DNA from: Nitrospiraceae bacterium
GTDB lineage: Bacteria > Nitrospirota > Thermodesulfovibrionia > Thermodesulfovibrionales > UBA6898
Assembly: GCA_020347665.1 (NCBI GenBank)
Contig: CP070737.1
Span: 619,318-668,587, forward strand
Direction: 5' to 3'
DNA length: 49,270 bases
The notes beneath the pieces are model-generated. The model had not been told where the DNA came from and searched no databases. It was given only the letters and a program-made list of their open reading frames with translations. The translations under genes and the position numbers were made by a program. Positions 16,847 through 27,729 of this stretch are shown piece by piece (positions within the stretch are counted from its first letter, which is position 1; every line of letters begins with the position of its first letter).

Positions 16847-18812
16847 TCAGGATCTCCTCGACTGCTTTGATTACCGTGGGATCTTCTTCTGTATCAAGAT
16901 GTCTTTCAAGTTCATCCCTCACACCCTCTGATAAATTGGCGCCAAGTACTCTAACAGTGGCGATTCTGGTAGCCCAGTCAGGATCTTTCAGGAACGCGAC
17001 CAGTTTTTTATCAACACCTTCAAATACTCCAAGGGATTTGACCGCTGTTCTTCGTACTTCAATATCATCAGAGTCGAGCATATTAATTATGGCGTATTTC
17101 GCGTCTTGTCCTCCTATGGAACTGAGGGCCTCTACAGCAGTTGTAACTACGAATCCATTACTATCATGAAGAAGTGTCATAAGAGTCTTCACTACTCCCG
17201 AATCACCAAGCATACCGAGTGCCTTTGCAGCTGCAACTCTAACTGCGTTATCGGGATCTGTGGCAAGAATTGTCAGTGATTCCATCGTATCTGAACCACC
17301 AATATCACCAAGGCTGAGAGCGGCAGTTATTCTTATATCTGGGTTTTCATCTGTAAGCGCATATCTGAGGTACCTCACAGCGTCTGTAGTTCCAGTTGAA
17401 GAAAGTGCTTCTATAACCGCTTTTCGTACAGATACATTGTCATCCTTAAGAGCAAAACCAAGTGCTTCGATCGCCAAGCTAATTTCCATTTTACCAAGAA
17501 GTCTGGCTGCATTCTTTCTTAATGACGGGTTTTTGTCTCTCAGCATCATCATTAATTCATCAGTCTGCAAGCCTTCCTTTAGATTAAAGAGTGCCTCTAC
17601 TGCAGCTTCCTGAACATCTTCATACGGATCCACTAAAAGTTTTTTCAGTTTTGCAAGAATGCTCATATTGTGAAGTCTTGATATGGCGACTGCCGCAATA
17701 GAACGCACGTGTCCATCTTCATCTGAAAGCATTTTTTCAAGAATATCATAATACTCGGGAGAAGCTATCTGCTCCGCAACTTCACATATAAACCTTTTCC
17801 GCTGTGGATTATCCGTATTGAATAATGATAAAAGAGAAGCAGGCTTGCTTTTTCCTATAAAGATCAGCGCCTTTTTAACATCCTCGGCAAATTCGTCTTC
17901 GTGCGAGATATCAAGAAGCGGAGTAAACGCAGCTTCGTCCTTCATGAGGCCGAGCAATAAAATTGCCGAGATACGCACTTCTTTCTTATTCGACCATGCA
18001 AATGTGATCAGCAGATCAAGCACCTGATCCCCGAGAATACGCTTCATCTCTGTTATTATCAGATCTGCACTGGCACCATTATGATAATATTTTTCGATAG
18101 TTTTTAACGTTTCCTCCTGTATGTTTCTGGAAGAATCGTTGAGCAAAGGGATGATGTACTGCAATGTTGATGGCTCGGCAAAATGAGACAGTGCCTTTAA
18201 CACGGGTTCTCTTAAGGGTTTCTTCTGCAAGGCAGAAGTGAGATACGGTACGGCCTTTTTATTTCCTATCCTGCCAAGAGCGTTAGCAGCAGGATATGCC
18301 GTCCACAGCTCACCGCTGTTCAGTATGTCAATGAGGGCATCCACGACAGATATCTCTCCCCTTTTTCCCAGTTGTTCAACTGCTGTCGCACTTACATTCT
18401 CATCTTCATCTTTGATTGCATTCAACATTAACGAGAGAGAACGGGGGTCCATCTGTTCTCCAAGGACGTCTATAATAAATTTTCTTACGTCTCTATTTGG
18501 TGTATTGAATGCTTCTATAAGAAAAGGTGTTGCTTTTCTGCCCAGTCTGTTCAGAGCTTCTATTCCAGAATTTCTGGCACCAGCATTGTCATCAATATAT
18601 AACAGCTGAATCAGTCCATGAATATACTGTTCAATGGTATAATCAGCAAAGAGCATTTCAACAGCTGTTTTGCGAACCCGCCAACTCTCATCTCCCATGG
18701 CATTGAGGAGAACAGGAATACACGCTTCGTTTTTCATCCCCCGCATCTTCTCAACAGCTGCCCGTCTGATATCTATATTGCCGCTACTGAGTTGCCTGAT
18801 AATTTCCTGCAT
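16839..18812 (-). CDS. HEAT-repeat protein of the chemosensory operon
   Basis: 657 residues made almost entirely of about 20 units of roughly 31 residues with the HEAT/PBS-lyase pattern (for example VRKTAVEML, VRRTAVKSLG, VRVAAAKALGML), forecasting a long alpha-solenoid. No signal peptide, membrane segment or catalytic motif is visible. The start at 18812 lies inside cheW and has GAGG six bases upstream; the stop overlaps cheR. Wedged between cheW and cheR, it is likely a scaffold or adaptor for the receptor array or a clustered methylation system. It differs from phycocyanobilin-lyase proteins in length and context. The function is inferred from context only. Confidence 0.88.
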   Translation of the reverse strand: MQEIIRQLSSGNIDIRRAAVEKMRGMKNEACIPVLLNAMGDESWRVRKTAVEMLFADYTIEQYIHGLIQLLYIDDNAGARNSGIEALNRLGRKATPFLIEAFNTPNRDVRKFIIDVLGEQMDPRSLSLMLNAIKDEDENVSATAVEQLGKRGEISVVDALIDILNSGELWTAYPAANALGRIGNKKAVPYLTSALQKKPLREPVLKALSHFAEPSTLQYIIPLLNDSSRNIQEETLKTIEKYYHNGASADLIITEMKRILGDQVLDLLITFAWSNKKEVRISAILLLGLMKDEAAFTPLLDISHEDEFAEDVKKALIFIGKSKPASLLSLFNTDNPQRKRFICEVAEQIASPEYYDILEKMLSDEDGHVRSIAAVAISRLHNMSILAKLKKLLVDPYEDVQEAAVEALFNLKEGLQTDELMMMLRDKNPSLRKNAARLLGKMEISLAIEALGFALKDDNVSVRKAVIEALSSTGTTDAVRYLRYALTDENPDIRITAALSLGDIGGSDTMESLTILATDPDNAVRVAAAKALGMLGDSGVVKTLMTLLHDSNGFVVTTAVEALSSIGGQDAKYAIINMLDSDDIEVRRTAVKSLGVFEGVDKKLVAFLKDPDWATRIATVRVLGANLSEGVRDELERHLDTEEDPTVIKAVEEILSV

Positions 18813-19269
18813 CTGATTCCTCTAATAAACCTTTGGATTCCTTCAATTGTATTTTTTCTTCAGCCGTAAGTATGTTATCAATATTCAGCAAAATGATTAC
18901 TCTTTCATCCTTTTTCCCCAGACCTGTCAGATATTCCGTCTTGAATCCTTTGAAGATTGAAGGAGGGTTGATCACTTCTTCAGGCAGAAGAGACAGAATT
19001 TCGTGTACGCTGTCAACGAGAAGACCCAGCCGTTCCTGCTCAACCCGCACCAGGATAATCCTCTCTTTCGTTCCAGACGGTTTCTTACCAAAGCGCCTTC
19101 GCAAATCCATAAGAGGAATAACGGTATTTCTAACATTCATTACACCAGACAGGAATTCCGGCAAACCGGGAATAGAAAAAACTTTCTGAAGTTTGAGTAT
19201 TTCCTGAACCCGTTCGATGGCAATAGCGAAATCTTCACCGGCAATCTTGAAAACAGTAAATTTCTGCAT
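18784..19269 (-). CDS. cheW: Chemotaxis coupling protein CheW
   Basis: Couples receptors to CheA. A 161-residue single CheW domain: FKIAGEDFAIAIERVQEI at the start, GVMNVRNTVIPLMDLRRRFG in the middle and ERLGLLVDSVHEIL after it. The ATG at 19269 directly follows the stop of the upstream receptor gene (no bases between), and the 3' end overlaps the HEAT-repeat gene by 29 bases. It is one of two CheW genes here; this one lacks the charged N-terminal extension of the other. Confidence 0.94.
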   Translation of the reverse strand: MQKFTVFKIAGEDFAIAIERVQEILKLQKVFSIPGLPEFLSGVMNVRNTVIPLMDLRRRFGKKPSGTKERIILVRVEQERLGLLVDSVHEILSLLPEEVINPPSIFKGFKTEYLTGLGKKDERVIILLNIDNILTAEEKIQLKESKGLLEESDAGNYQATQ

Positions 19270-21294
19270 CTATGTGATCTTAAATACCCCCAGTTCATTT
19301 TTCAGAATATCAATCTCTTCAGAAAGTGAATTCAGCGAGGATGAAACGTCCTCCATATCATTGATAATGCTTTTGCCAAGGCTGTCAATGGTATTCATTG
19401 ATTTTATGACTTCATCATTTAACGTCTTATGATCCACTGTAGCTCCGTCAATATGGATGATTCTATCGTTGGCAAGTTCCAAATTCTTCGATATAATTCT
19501 AATACCAGCTGCCTGCTCCTCAGTCGCGCTTTTACTTACATCAGCAACCTTCTTGACATTCGTGACATTGTTCATAAGATAACCGATAGATTTCACCTCC
19601 TCTGCCGTTGACAGGGTGATATTCTTGATCATATTCCGAATTCCGTCAATTGCTGTGGTAATCTGTCGTAATCCGATTGACTGCTCTTCGGTGGCCCGTT
19701 TAATCGCCTGCGTCATCTCTGTAGATTTCCCCGCTTCCGTAAGGGCATTCTTAAGGGTATCTCCAACTTTCATCACAAGGGTGTTACCGGCTTCAACCTT
19801 GCCTTTAGTGTTATCGATTGATGAAACAGCACTTTTTATATCCTTCTGTATCGATTTTACAATTTCGGATATCTCTCTGGTAGAAGTAGCGGTCCTGTCC
19901 GACAATGCGCTTATCTCTTCAGCGACAACAGAAAAACTTTTTCCGTATTCACCTGCCTGGGAAGCAAGAATGGCGGCATTGAGACTTAACAGGTTAGTCC
20001 GTTCGGTAACTTCTTTTATAACGGAAAGCACCTTTTCTATATCTTTGGATCGCATACCAAGTTGTCTGACAATTTCTGATGATGCATTCACCTCTGCCGT
20101 TATTTTTTCCATACCTTCAACTGCGTTAACAACTGCAAGCATTCCCGTGTCAGAAGTAATCGTTCTTACATTTTCGGCAAGTCGAGCAGAATCTGCTGCA
20201 TGTTCCTCTACTTCTTTGATGGACGCACCGATCTCCTCAACAGACGCAGATGTATCCTCAACCGCGGACAAGGCTTCCTGGGCATTGGCAGATTTATTCT
20301 CGGCAGACTGATTTAATTGCACCACAGAATCGTAAAATTCTCCGGTTAAGTTATAAAGCCTTTGTGAATGCTCTGCTATTTCCTCTGCAGAGGCTTTCGT
20401 CTCGAGCAGCGAAGATACATTTTCCGTTGAAAACTTCGAAAGCTCATTCGTACTATTAGTTATTTCCCCCAAAGAACTATTCGCTGAGTGAATTGACCTG
20501 ATTAAATCGGACATGGCCATCGATTGCTTCGATACCCCCTTGATAACATTTTTATATAACAGGTCAACCTGTTTAATCGCCATTCCCACATTTACAATCG
20601 TATTATTGAGCTGTGAAATTATTCCGGATAATCTCTCAGACAGAAAAGAAATTCCCTTTGCAATGCTTCCTATTTCGTCTTCGCCGAGGTCCGGAATAGC
20701 AGCCGACATTTCTCCTAATGTAATCTTTTCAACAGCTTGGTTAATACGATCGACCGGTTTTCTGATATTTCTGTTGAAAAATACAAAAACTATGATGCCA
20801 ATCACCAGTAACATGATCCCCTGATAGAGAGATATCAATGCCCCGCCTCGTATGATTTTCTCATTCAGGCGTCGTGCGGAGTAATCCAGAATAACAAATC
20901 CAATGTTATCTCCCTGTGCACTAATCGGTATTCTTACAGGATCGATTTTTCCAATCATAAAAAAACTCGTTGACTCTTGGCCAACGTCTCCGGTCTTTAT
21001 ATTTTCACTTATCAGGTTCTCATTCGAATCCAGAATATGAATGGACGTAATATCATCATCACGGACCACCTCATCGATATGAAACTGAATCTCATCCATA
21101 TTGCCATTCCTTAATGGTTTAGAGATAACATTGGCAACAAGTGAGGCAATATTCTCCATACGTTCAAGTAGGGTATTATGCAATGCAGATTTTGTATTGT
21201 AAAACAGAATAATCGCACCCAACATTTGGCTAATCAGTAAAACAATCAAAACAAAAAAGAAAAACTTCCCTGTCATTGTTTTAAAATATCTCAT
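19270..21294 (-). CDS. Methyl-accepting chemotaxis protein (receptor 2)
   Basis: 674 residues. A transmembrane helix at about 9-31 is followed by a periplasmic sensor of about 115 residues of single-Cache-like size ([21 protein letters not shown]), a second helix at about 148-170, HAMP, and a long cytoplasmic signalling domain. The hairpin tip reads [21 protein letters not shown], the conserved CheA/CheW contact region, and potential methylation sites flank it. The ATG at 21294 has AAGGTGA upstream at slightly long spacing. No C-terminal CheR/CheB tether pentapeptide is seen. The ligand is unknown. Confidence 0.93.
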   Translation of the reverse strand: MRYFKTMTGKFFFFVLIVLLISQMLGAIILFYNTKSALHNTLLERMENIASLVANVISKPLRNGNMDEIQFHIDEVVRDDDITSIHILDSNENLISENIKTGDVGQESTSFFMIGKIDPVRIPISAQGDNIGFVILDYSARRLNEKIIRGGALISLYQGIMLLVIGIIVFVFFNRNIRKPVDRINQAVEKITLGEMSAAIPDLGEDEIGSIAKGISFLSERLSGIISQLNNTIVNVGMAIKQVDLLYKNVIKGVSKQSMAMSDLIRSIHSANSSLGEITNSTNELSKFSTENVSSLLETKASAEEIAEHSQRLYNLTGEFYDSVVQLNQSAENKSANAQEALSAVEDTSASVEEIGASIKEVEEHAADSARLAENVRTITSDTGMLAVVNAVEGMEKITAEVNASSEIVRQLGMRSKDIEKVLSVIKEVTERTNLLSLNAAILASQAGEYGKSFSVVAEEISALSDRTATSTREISEIVKSIQKDIKSAVSSIDNTKGKVEAGNTLVMKVGDTLKNALTEAGKSTEMTQAIKRATEEQSIGLRQITTAIDGIRNMIKNITLSTAEEVKSIGYLMNNVTNVKKVADVSKSATEEQAAGIRIISKNLELANDRIIHIDGATVDHKTLNDEVIKSMNTIDSLGKSIINDMEDVSSSLNSLSEEIDILKNELGVFKIT

Positions 21295-21390
21295 ATGGTT
21301 ATGATCACCTTTTCATATTTAATTCGTTTTTCAGATCTTCTCACGCACTGTTTCATGGTGATATCTCTCGTTCGAATGTCTAAATAGCAT

Positions 21391-24246
21391 TCAAATCATT
21401 CCAAGCTTTACCATCATTACACGTACGGAGTTATAGTCTTCATCTAATGCTTCCGTAAATCCGGTATAACTCCTATTCATCGACTGCAGGATTTCGGTAT
21501 GCTCAGGCTCAGAATCCCGCAAGGCTAGTAAGGAACTTTTTATAGCTTCAGCCACATTATTATCAAGCGATTTTGTGACACATATATTAAACTCAGGTAT
21601 ATCTTCTGAAAACTTGATAAAGGCTAATCCCCTGTCTTGGAATTTATAGGCAGTGGATTCCATCACGCCGCCAGCGTCAAAATCTCCCTTCAGGACTGCT
21701 TCAGCCACGTCATCATGATGACCAAGGTAGTTGTAATAACTAAGATCCTTGACATCAAGCCCAGCGTCCAGAAGCATTGCACGGGGTACGATGTGACTTG
21801 AGGTCGAATGGATATCACCAAATGCAAAGGATCGTCCTTTCAGTTCCTGTATTGATTGAATACCGCTGTCTTCTTTCGCTATGATTACAGAATGATGAAA
21901 CGGTTTTCCTTCTCTTAATGCCTTAACAAGTATTCTGGTACCATAGGCACCATGTGTCTTTATATATAATGAAGGAGTCAGAAAGGACACTTGTGTTATT
22001 CCTTCGCTAATATCTTTCATTGCCCCCTCTAAATCTACCGCGACTTTCAGATCAATTCTAACGTTCAGCTGTTCTGACAGATATCTACCCAAGGGACTGA
22101 ATTTCTTGAACATTTCGGCGGGTGTTTCAATCGGAACGATACCAAGCCGCAAAACCTTCGCAGCAACTTCGGAACTCACCAGCGTAAATTTGTCCATTTC
22201 AGTAATAGTCAGCTCAGCGTCCTTGTTTAACTCTTTCAACATTTGATTAAGCCGGAAAGCGCGATCCTTGTTTTCTTTGGGCAGATCTTTTATCTGCTCA
22301 ATAGACATCCAGATCTGCTTTGAGCCCATTTTCTGTTCATTGATAGCCCGGGAAATCTGCTGGCTCTTGTCCGAAACTAGCTCGACAGCCTGTGAAATCT
22401 GTCTGCTGTTTAGAGACTGTTCATTGGTAGCAGTTTTGACGTGAGATGCTACATGATTGATCTTTTCTGTTGCATCGATGATGAGCTGAATTCCTTTACT
22501 CTGTTCTTTCATGGCTCTCGCAATTTCTGCTGACCGCTGCAGTACCTTTTCTATTGCCTCGGATACAAGCCTGGAGGCTGCCGACTGCTCTGTTGTGGCA
22601 CGTTCAATAGCAATAGTCATTTCAGAAGATTTTGCAGCGCTTTCAATGATTTTTCTTAAAGCGTCTGCAGCTTCACTTGTGACACTCAGTCCAGATTCTA
22701 CAGATTGCGTACCTTCCTCCATGGCATTGACAGCATCACTAACTTCCTGCTGAACATTTTGTATAAGACTGGAGATTTCCTTCGTAGATGTAGAGGTTCT
22801 GTCAGCGAGCTCCTTAATTTCATCTGCAACAACAGAAAATCCCTTGCCGTGTTCGCCCGCCTGAGCCGCTAATATGGCGGCATTGAGAGCTAAAAGTGTC
22901 GTCTGATCCGTAATGTCATCGATGACAGTCAGAATTTTTCCAATCTCTTCTGACCTGCCACCCAATTTAATGATATAATCAGCGGTTCTTTTAACCGCAT
23001 CCTTAATATCCGTCATTCCCTCTATTGTCTTATTTATTGAATCCATCCCGAACGTAGTCGCATCATTTCTGACTTTCTCGGAAAGCCGTGAAGATTCCTT
23101 GGCACTCTGTGTGATCTCTTTCACAGATGATGAAATTTGAATCATTGAAGACTGTGTATCCTCAGCATACGTAGCAAGTTCTGTTGCATTATTAGCAACT
23201 TCTTTTATGGTCGCTGAAAGCTGTTCAATAGATGTTGATGTGGATTCCACTGCGATCGAGAGATCTTGAGTGCTATCTTTGATCTGCGTAATGCTGGTCA
23301 CCATCTCTTCCATAGACGCCGCTGTTTGCTCAGTGGAAGCCGCCAGTCCATCAGTTCCATCAGCAATTTCAGAAATTGAAGCATTCATTTCTTCTATAGA
23401 TGAGGAAATATTAGCTATGGCCTCTGTCTCAAGAAAAGTTCCATCAACCACTTTTTTAGATGCTGTTTCAACATCTGATGCGACTGTGAAAATTCTCCGA
23501 GCGACATCTTTTATTCGTTGTAGTATACTTGAAATTGAAAGCGCAGAATCCTGAACCGCGTTGCTCAACCTGCCTATTTCATCTTCTCTGTTCAAATCAA
23601 TAACAAATGACAAATCCCCCTTGGACATCTTGAGAGCTGATTGTTCCACGATCTTGACGGGATCAATAATAACTTTTCTGATCGTCATCCATAAGACCAT
23701 GCTGAAGATAAAACTGAAAAAAATAGTTGCAAGAATTACCATTTTTATTATGAACATGGCCCTGACATATTCCTCTTCTATTGATATGGTAATCTTTGCA
23801 GCACCAAGCAGTGCCAAATCACGTGCATGACAACTCTTGCATTGTTTCGCGTTTATAAGCGGTCTGTAGTACGTCATATTTTTTTCACCCTGTATGAAAA
23901 GAGGTGCTTTCTGTGAAGCTATTTTCTCCATGATTTCTTTTTCAAGCGGGGGAGCATTTTCATCCCATGCCTTGCGTCCTTCATGATTCAGAACGCTAAG
24001 CCCCTCAATTCCGCTCGTTTTCTCCAAGTCTTCCACCAGAGCCTTTACAATATCTGCCCGCCCCTCGAGCATAGTCCTTTCTACATTCCGGGCAACGATA
24101 TTTGCAACTGATTCAGAACTTACCCTGGTAATGAAATATAAACTTCTTTTCTCAATCACCATGGTCATAATACCAGCCAGAATAACCCCTAAAAGAAGAA
24201 GCCCTACTACAAGAGCTAATATTTTTAATTCAAGCTTCTTCAGCAT
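21391..24246 (-). CDS. Chemoreceptor with CxxCH sensor and C-terminal PhnD-like domain
   Basis: 951 residues. Transmembrane helix at about 9-31; periplasmic DUF3365 (Tll0287-like) sensor with CKSCH at 136-140, a c-type heme attachment motif; second helix at about 165-187; HAMP; then a signalling domain with tip [21 protein letters not shown]. After a long coiled coil, residues about 699-951 resemble a periplasmic phosphonate/phosphite-binding (PhnD-type) protein, from [11 protein letters not shown] through [17 protein letters not shown]. Only two membrane segments are visible, so this last domain should be cytoplasmic. The start at 24246 has a perfect AAAGGAGG; an upstream in-frame TTG lies within that site. 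It could respond to redox or NO/CO through heme and to a small ligand inside the cell; this is inference. Confidence 0.9.
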   Translation of the reverse strand: MLKKLELKILALVVGLLLLGVILAGIMTMVIEKRSLYFITRVSSESVANIVARNVERTMLEGRADIVKALVEDLEKTSGIEGLSVLNHEGRKAWDENAPPLEKEIMEKIASQKAPLFIQGEKNMTYYRPLINAKQCKSCHARDLALLGAAKITISIEEEYVRAMFIIKMVILATIFFSFIFSMVLWMTIRKVIIDPVKIVEQSALKMSKGDLSFVIDLNREDEIGRLSNAVQDSALSISSILQRIKDVARRIFTVASDVETASKKVVDGTFLETEAIANISSSIEEMNASISEIADGTDGLAASTEQTAASMEEMVTSITQIKDSTQDLSIAVESTSTSIEQLSATIKEVANNATELATYAEDTQSSMIQISSSVKEITQSAKESSRLSEKVRNDATTFGMDSINKTIEGMTDIKDAVKRTADYIIKLGGRSEEIGKILTVIDDITDQTTLLALNAAILAAQAGEHGKGFSVVADEIKELADRTSTSTKEISSLIQNVQQEVSDAVNAMEEGTQSVESGLSVTSEAADALRKIIESAAKSSEMTIAIERATTEQSAASRLVSEAIEKVLQRSAEIARAMKEQSKGIQLIIDATEKINHVASHVKTATNEQSLNSRQISQAVELVSDKSQQISRAINEQKMGSKQIWMSIEQIKDLPKENKDRAFRLNQMLKELNKDAELTITEMDKFTLVSSEVAAKVLRLGIVPIETPAEMFKKFSPLGRYLSEQLNVRIDLKVAVDLEGAMKDISEGITQVSFLTPSLYIKTHGAYGTRILVKALREGKPFHHSVIIAKEDSGIQSIQELKGRSFAFGDIHSTSSHIVPRAMLLDAGLDVKDLSYYNYLGHHDDVAEAVLKGDFDAGGVMESTAYKFQDRGLAFIKFSEDIPEFNICVTKSLDNNVAEAIKSSLLALRDSEPEHTEILQSMNRSYTGFTEALDEDYNSVRVMMVKLGMI

Positions 24247-24256
24247 AAAGCCTCCT

Positions 24257-24967
24257 TTAAGCAACCTCTATGTTCATCGTTTCATCTGCACGAATAACAG
24301 AAATGAACCGTTGTTCGTATACGACAACGCCCTCTATAAGCTTAATTTGATCTTCACTTAAATGCCCCGGGGGGTCCAGCATTTTATCAACGGGTACGCG
24401 CACAACACCAATGACATTATCAATGACAGCACCGATAAACCCTCTCGGACCAGAAATAATAATCATTTTCCCGCTTTTGACTATTTCGCTATCGCTGTCG
24501 ACAAGATCATTAATGTCTTCCACCGTGAGCAGATCATCTTTCAGACCGAGCCGTTTTCTGAGACTCAGGATTGGGATAATTTTTCCACGGAGTGAGGTTA
24601 TACCAAATACATGCTCAGGCACTGCAGGAACCATAGTAATCCTCTGCAATCCGACAATCTCTTCAACTTCAGCAACCCTGAAAGCCAGCTCTTCGTTTGC
24701 AAGACTGAATGTGAGCAACTCCAATAACTCATCTCTTGATTCAGGCTGGTCTGTACTATCTTTATCTGGATCGTAACCATCCTCCGGAGCACGTGCCTTT
24801 TCCTCTGTAACATCTTCGGGAATGCCTATTGTACCGGCTGTTTCATATGCCCGATCCTCTTCAGCAGGATGTTCTTCAGTACCCGCAGACTCCTGAACAG
24901 GTTTTTCTTCTGCAACATCTTTCTTCGCTTTCTCTTTAAGTTTCTTCCTAATTCTCGCGATATCCAT
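24257..24967 (-). CDS. cheW: CheW-domain protein with charged N-terminal extension
   Basis: 236 residues. About 1-80 is a highly charged, low-complexity segment (Lys/Glu/Asp-rich, starting [16 protein letters not shown]), probably disordered. About 82-232 is a CheW domain, with [42 protein letters not shown] and [16 protein letters not shown]. The start overlaps the end of the ATPase gene by 20 bases; the stop lies 10 bases before the receptor start. The extension could tether the coupling protein to another partner such as the ATPase; that is inference. Confidence 0.92.
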   Translation of the reverse strand: MDIARIRKKLKEKAKKDVAEEKPVQESAGTEEHPAEEDRAYETAGTIGIPEDVTEEKARAPEDGYDPDKDSTDQPESRDELLELLTFSLANEELAFRVAEVEEIVGLQRITMVPAVPEHVFGITSLRGKIIPILSLRKRLGLKDDLLTVEDINDLVDSDSEIVKSGKMIIISGPRGFIGAVIDNVIGVVRVPVDKMLDPPGHLSEDQIKLIEGVVVYEQRFISVIRADETMNIEVA

Positions 24968-25766
24968 TTAATCCCAGTTCACGTGCAGCATCCTCTATGA
25001 GTAATTCGCCAATCACTTCACTGTCACGGGAAAACCCGTCCAGCAGTGCGGCCGTTGCCATACTATTGATAATGCGGGGAATACCTCCGGAATAGCGGTA
25101 CAGGCATTTGATAGCTTCATCGGTAAAAAGTACATTGTATCTTCCCGATATCATGAGACGGTGCTCAATGTATCCTTTGATTTCATCTCTGGACAGAGGA
25201 CCCAAGTGATAAAAAAGGCCAATACGCTGTTTTAGCGGCATATATGATTTATGATTTAATCTTCTTCTCAGATCTGTGTGACCAACGAGGACAACGCATA
25301 TTAAATTAGCATCATCAAGCTGAAAATTCGTAAGTAGCCTTAACTCCTCAAAGGTATCTCTGCCCGGAATCAATTGCGCTTCGTCAATTATGATGACAAG
25401 ACAAATGCCGGCTTCATAGTCCTCAAATACTTTTGCGGATATCGCATCAAGAAGGTCTGCTTTTTGCGTGTAGGGAATATCAATATCAAGCCTCCTGGCA
25501 ATAGTTCTTAAAAATTGCGCAGGGCTTAATCTCGGGTTGATGATGTTTATAACTCTATACTGTTCGTTCAGAATATCCATGAGCGCACGTGTCAATGTCG
25601 TCTTCCCACATCCGATATCTCCCGTAAGCAATACTATTTCCCTTTCTTCTACGGCATATTGTAATCGCGCAAGAGCTTCTTCGTGATTGCTGCTGAGAAA
25701 AAGAAATCTGGGGTCAGGAGTTTTGTTGAAGGGCCTCGATGTTAGTCCGAAGAATTCTTCATACAT
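24948..25766 (-). CDS. ExeA/GspA-like AAA ATPase
   Basis: 272 residues starting MYEEFFGLTSRPFNKTPDP, the characteristic N-terminus of ExeA/GspA-type general secretory ATPases. Walker A is GDIGCGKT at 49-56, Walker B is VIIIDEAQ, followed by a sensor region (LVGHTDLRRRL) and the RIGLFYHLGPLSRDEI segment typical of the family. No membrane segment or peptidoglycan-binding domain, which ExeA proper carries, is present. The ATG at 25766 with GGGAGG upstream is far better than an in-frame start at 25964 inside cheA. It overlaps cheA by eight bases. Position between cheA and cheW suggests that ATP-dependent assembly or positioning of the array is its job; no direct evidence. Confidence 0.88.
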   Translation of the reverse strand: MYEEFFGLTSRPFNKTPDPRFLFLSSNHEEALARLQYAVEEREIVLLTGDIGCGKTTLTRALMDILNEQYRVINIINPRLSPAQFLRTIARRLDIDIPYTQKADLLDAISAKVFEDYEAGICLVIIIDEAQLIPGRDTFEELRLLTNFQLDDANLICVVLVGHTDLRRRLNHKSYMPLKQRIGLFYHLGPLSRDEIKGYIEHRLMISGRYNVLFTDEAIKCLYRYSGGIPRIINSMATAALLDGFSRDSEVIGELLIEDAARELGLNGYREN

Positions 25767-27729
25767 ACGTTCCTCCCTTTTGCTGTGCCAAAGACTCACC
25801 AATAAGCGATTCAACATCAAGTACCAGGATGATTTCATGCTTGCCAATTTCCGCGGCTCCTGCGAACCCGCGTAGTTTTGTAAGATACTCGCCAAGAGAT
25901 TTAATGACAATCTCGTATTGTCCAAATAATTCATCAACAAGAAGACCGACCCTCCTCTCGCCAAAACCTACCACAACAGCAAAGGATTGTTCAGAAGCAT
26001 CATTTTTGAGATTAAAAGCATCACTGACTCTCATAATAGGAAGCATGTCACCTCTAAGATAATACACCTCTTTGTCCTCAATGGTCTGTATGTCTTTCCG
26101 ATCAATCGTAAACGTTTCCAGCATCGATGTAAGGGGCAAAGCGAACTTTTCCTGCCCTACCCTGATAATAAGTGCTTTCAGGATTGCAAGCGTGATCGGT
26201 ATCGTAACCATAAACGTCGTTCCAACGTCCTTTTGCGTATCGAGATCAGCAAATCCACCTAGTTCAGAAAGCTTCTCCTTGACCACGTCCATGCCAACTC
26301 CCCTTCCTGAAACTTCACTCACTTTCTGTTTCGTGCTGAATCCCGGCATAAAGATAAAATCTATAATTTCTTTTTTATCCAGTTCAACATCGTCATCAAT
26401 AAGCTTTTTTTCAATAGCCTTATTTCTTACCCGTTCCACATCTATTCCTTTACCGTCGTCCCCAATTTCTACAATTACATGATTTCCTTTTTGATATGCC
26501 TTAAGAATAATCGTCCCTGATTCTTCTTTTCCCTTTTTCTTTCTTTCATCAGGTGTTTCTATCCCATGATCTATTGCATTTCTGATGATATGCATCAGAG
26601 GATCCACTATCTCTTCTGCCAGGAATTTGTCAAGCTCGGTGTCCTCCCCGTACATGACAAGATTTATCTGTTTACCGATTTCCTTTGCATAGCGTCTCAC
26701 GATCTGCCCAAGCCTTGAAAAGATCTGCCCTATGGGAACCATCCGTATTTCAAGAACCTGGTCCTGAAGTTCGACAAATCTTCTTTCAAGTGTCTGCGAT
26801 ATCTTATAGACATCATAGACAAGTGAGGTATGTCCGTATGTCTCTATAAGCTCATACCCGATCCTCTTAACCGCGCTCTTGGCAAGTGACAATTCAGCAA
26901 TCGTATTCAATATTCTATCCAGTTTATCGATATCAACCCGTACCGTTGTCGATGTGCTCTTTAATCCTACTTCATGCTGCTCCTGTGACGGAGATGGTAC
27001 GCACTCGTTTTTCTTCGGCTGCAATAATATGTCAATATCGCCTTCAATGTCTTGCTTAATATCTTCGAATGCCAAGGCACTGCTAAACATGAGATTAAAC
27101 CCTATCGAACCTTCAGGAACATCAGAAGATGTCGGTAAAGTTGAAATAAGCTCTCCACGGGTTTTGATCACTTTTGTAACTGCTTCAAGCGCCGTATCAA
27201 AGGTATCCATACCAAATATGAGTTTAGCCAAATATATTCCTTTGCCGCTCTGTATGTTCGCATTGAGTCTGTGCTCTTCATATTCTGACAGAACTTTGCG
27301 GATAGACGTGTCGATGCTTTCAGCAGCTCCGACACGTTTTTCATCACCCTCCTTCTGTGTTCTAAAAGATTCAATATCTTTCAGATACCCACTGACATCT
27401 TCTGTCTTGTCCTGATGGAGCAGGTCAACAAGTTTTACCAGAACGTCATGATTCCTAAACAGGAAACTAATAACACTGTCATTAATTTCGATCTTGCCAA
27501 GCCGGATATCATCCATAAGCGTCTCAAGTGCATGGCTCAGCTGAGTTATTTCGTCCAGACCAAACAGCCCTGAAACACCTTTCAGCGTGTGCATTGACCT
27601 GAAAAGTGCATTGATGGTATCAGGATTGATTCCGGTAATGCAGGTCTCCTGAATCTCGAGTATCAGCCCCCGGGATTCATTGAGCAGTTCTTCTGCTTCC
27701 GCAATAAATTCCTTCTTTGATGAATTCAT
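25759..27729 (-). CDS. cheA: Chemotaxis histidine kinase CheA
   Basis: Autophosphorylates in response to receptors and passes phosphate to CheY and CheB. 656 residues. Hpt domain with phosphoacceptor H47 in RSMHTLKG; a middle linker region at about 110-250; dimerisation helices; ATPase domain with the N box (HIIRNAIDHGIE), G1 (GDDGKGID) and G2 (GRGVGMDVV); and a C-terminal CheW-like domain (ALPLTSMLETF). Only one Hpt is present and no fused receiver. The ATG overlaps the stop of the preceding cheY (27726-27729). Confidence 0.96.
   Translation of the reverse strand: MNSSKKEFIAEAEELLNESRGLILEIQETCITGINPDTINALFRSMHTLKGVSGLFGLDEITQLSHALETLMDDIRLGKIEINDSVISFLFRNHDVLVKLVDLLHQDKTEDVSGYLKDIESFRTQKEGDEKRVGAAESIDTSIRKVLSEYEEHRLNANIQSGKGIYLAKLIFGMDTFDTALEAVTKVIKTRGELISTLPTSSDVPEGSIGFNLMFSSALAFEDIKQDIEGDIDILLQPKKNECVPSPSQEQHEVGLKSTSTTVRVDIDKLDRILNTIAELSLAKSAVKRIGYELIETYGHTSLVYDVYKISQTLERRFVELQDQVLEIRMVPIGQIFSRLGQIVRRYAKEIGKQINLVMYGEDTELDKFLAEEIVDPLMHIIRNAIDHGIETPDERKKKGKEESGTIILKAYQKGNHVIVEIGDDGKGIDVERVRNKAIEKKLIDDDVELDKKEIIDFIFMPGFSTKQKVSEVSGRGVGMDVVKEKLSELGGFADLDTQKDVGTTFMVTIPITLAILKALIIRVGQEKFALPLTSMLETFTIDRKDIQTIEDKEVYYLRGDMLPIMRVSDAFNLKNDASEQSFAVVVGFGERRVGLLVDELFGQYEIVIKSLGEYLTKLRGFAGAAEIGKHEIILVLDVESLIGESLAQQKGGTYV

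Noticed and set aside
19616-20311. 231-residue plus-strand ORF opposite the second receptor
   Set aside because: Ser/Ala/Ile-rich mirror of the receptor coiled coil, without a ribosome binding site; antisense shadow.
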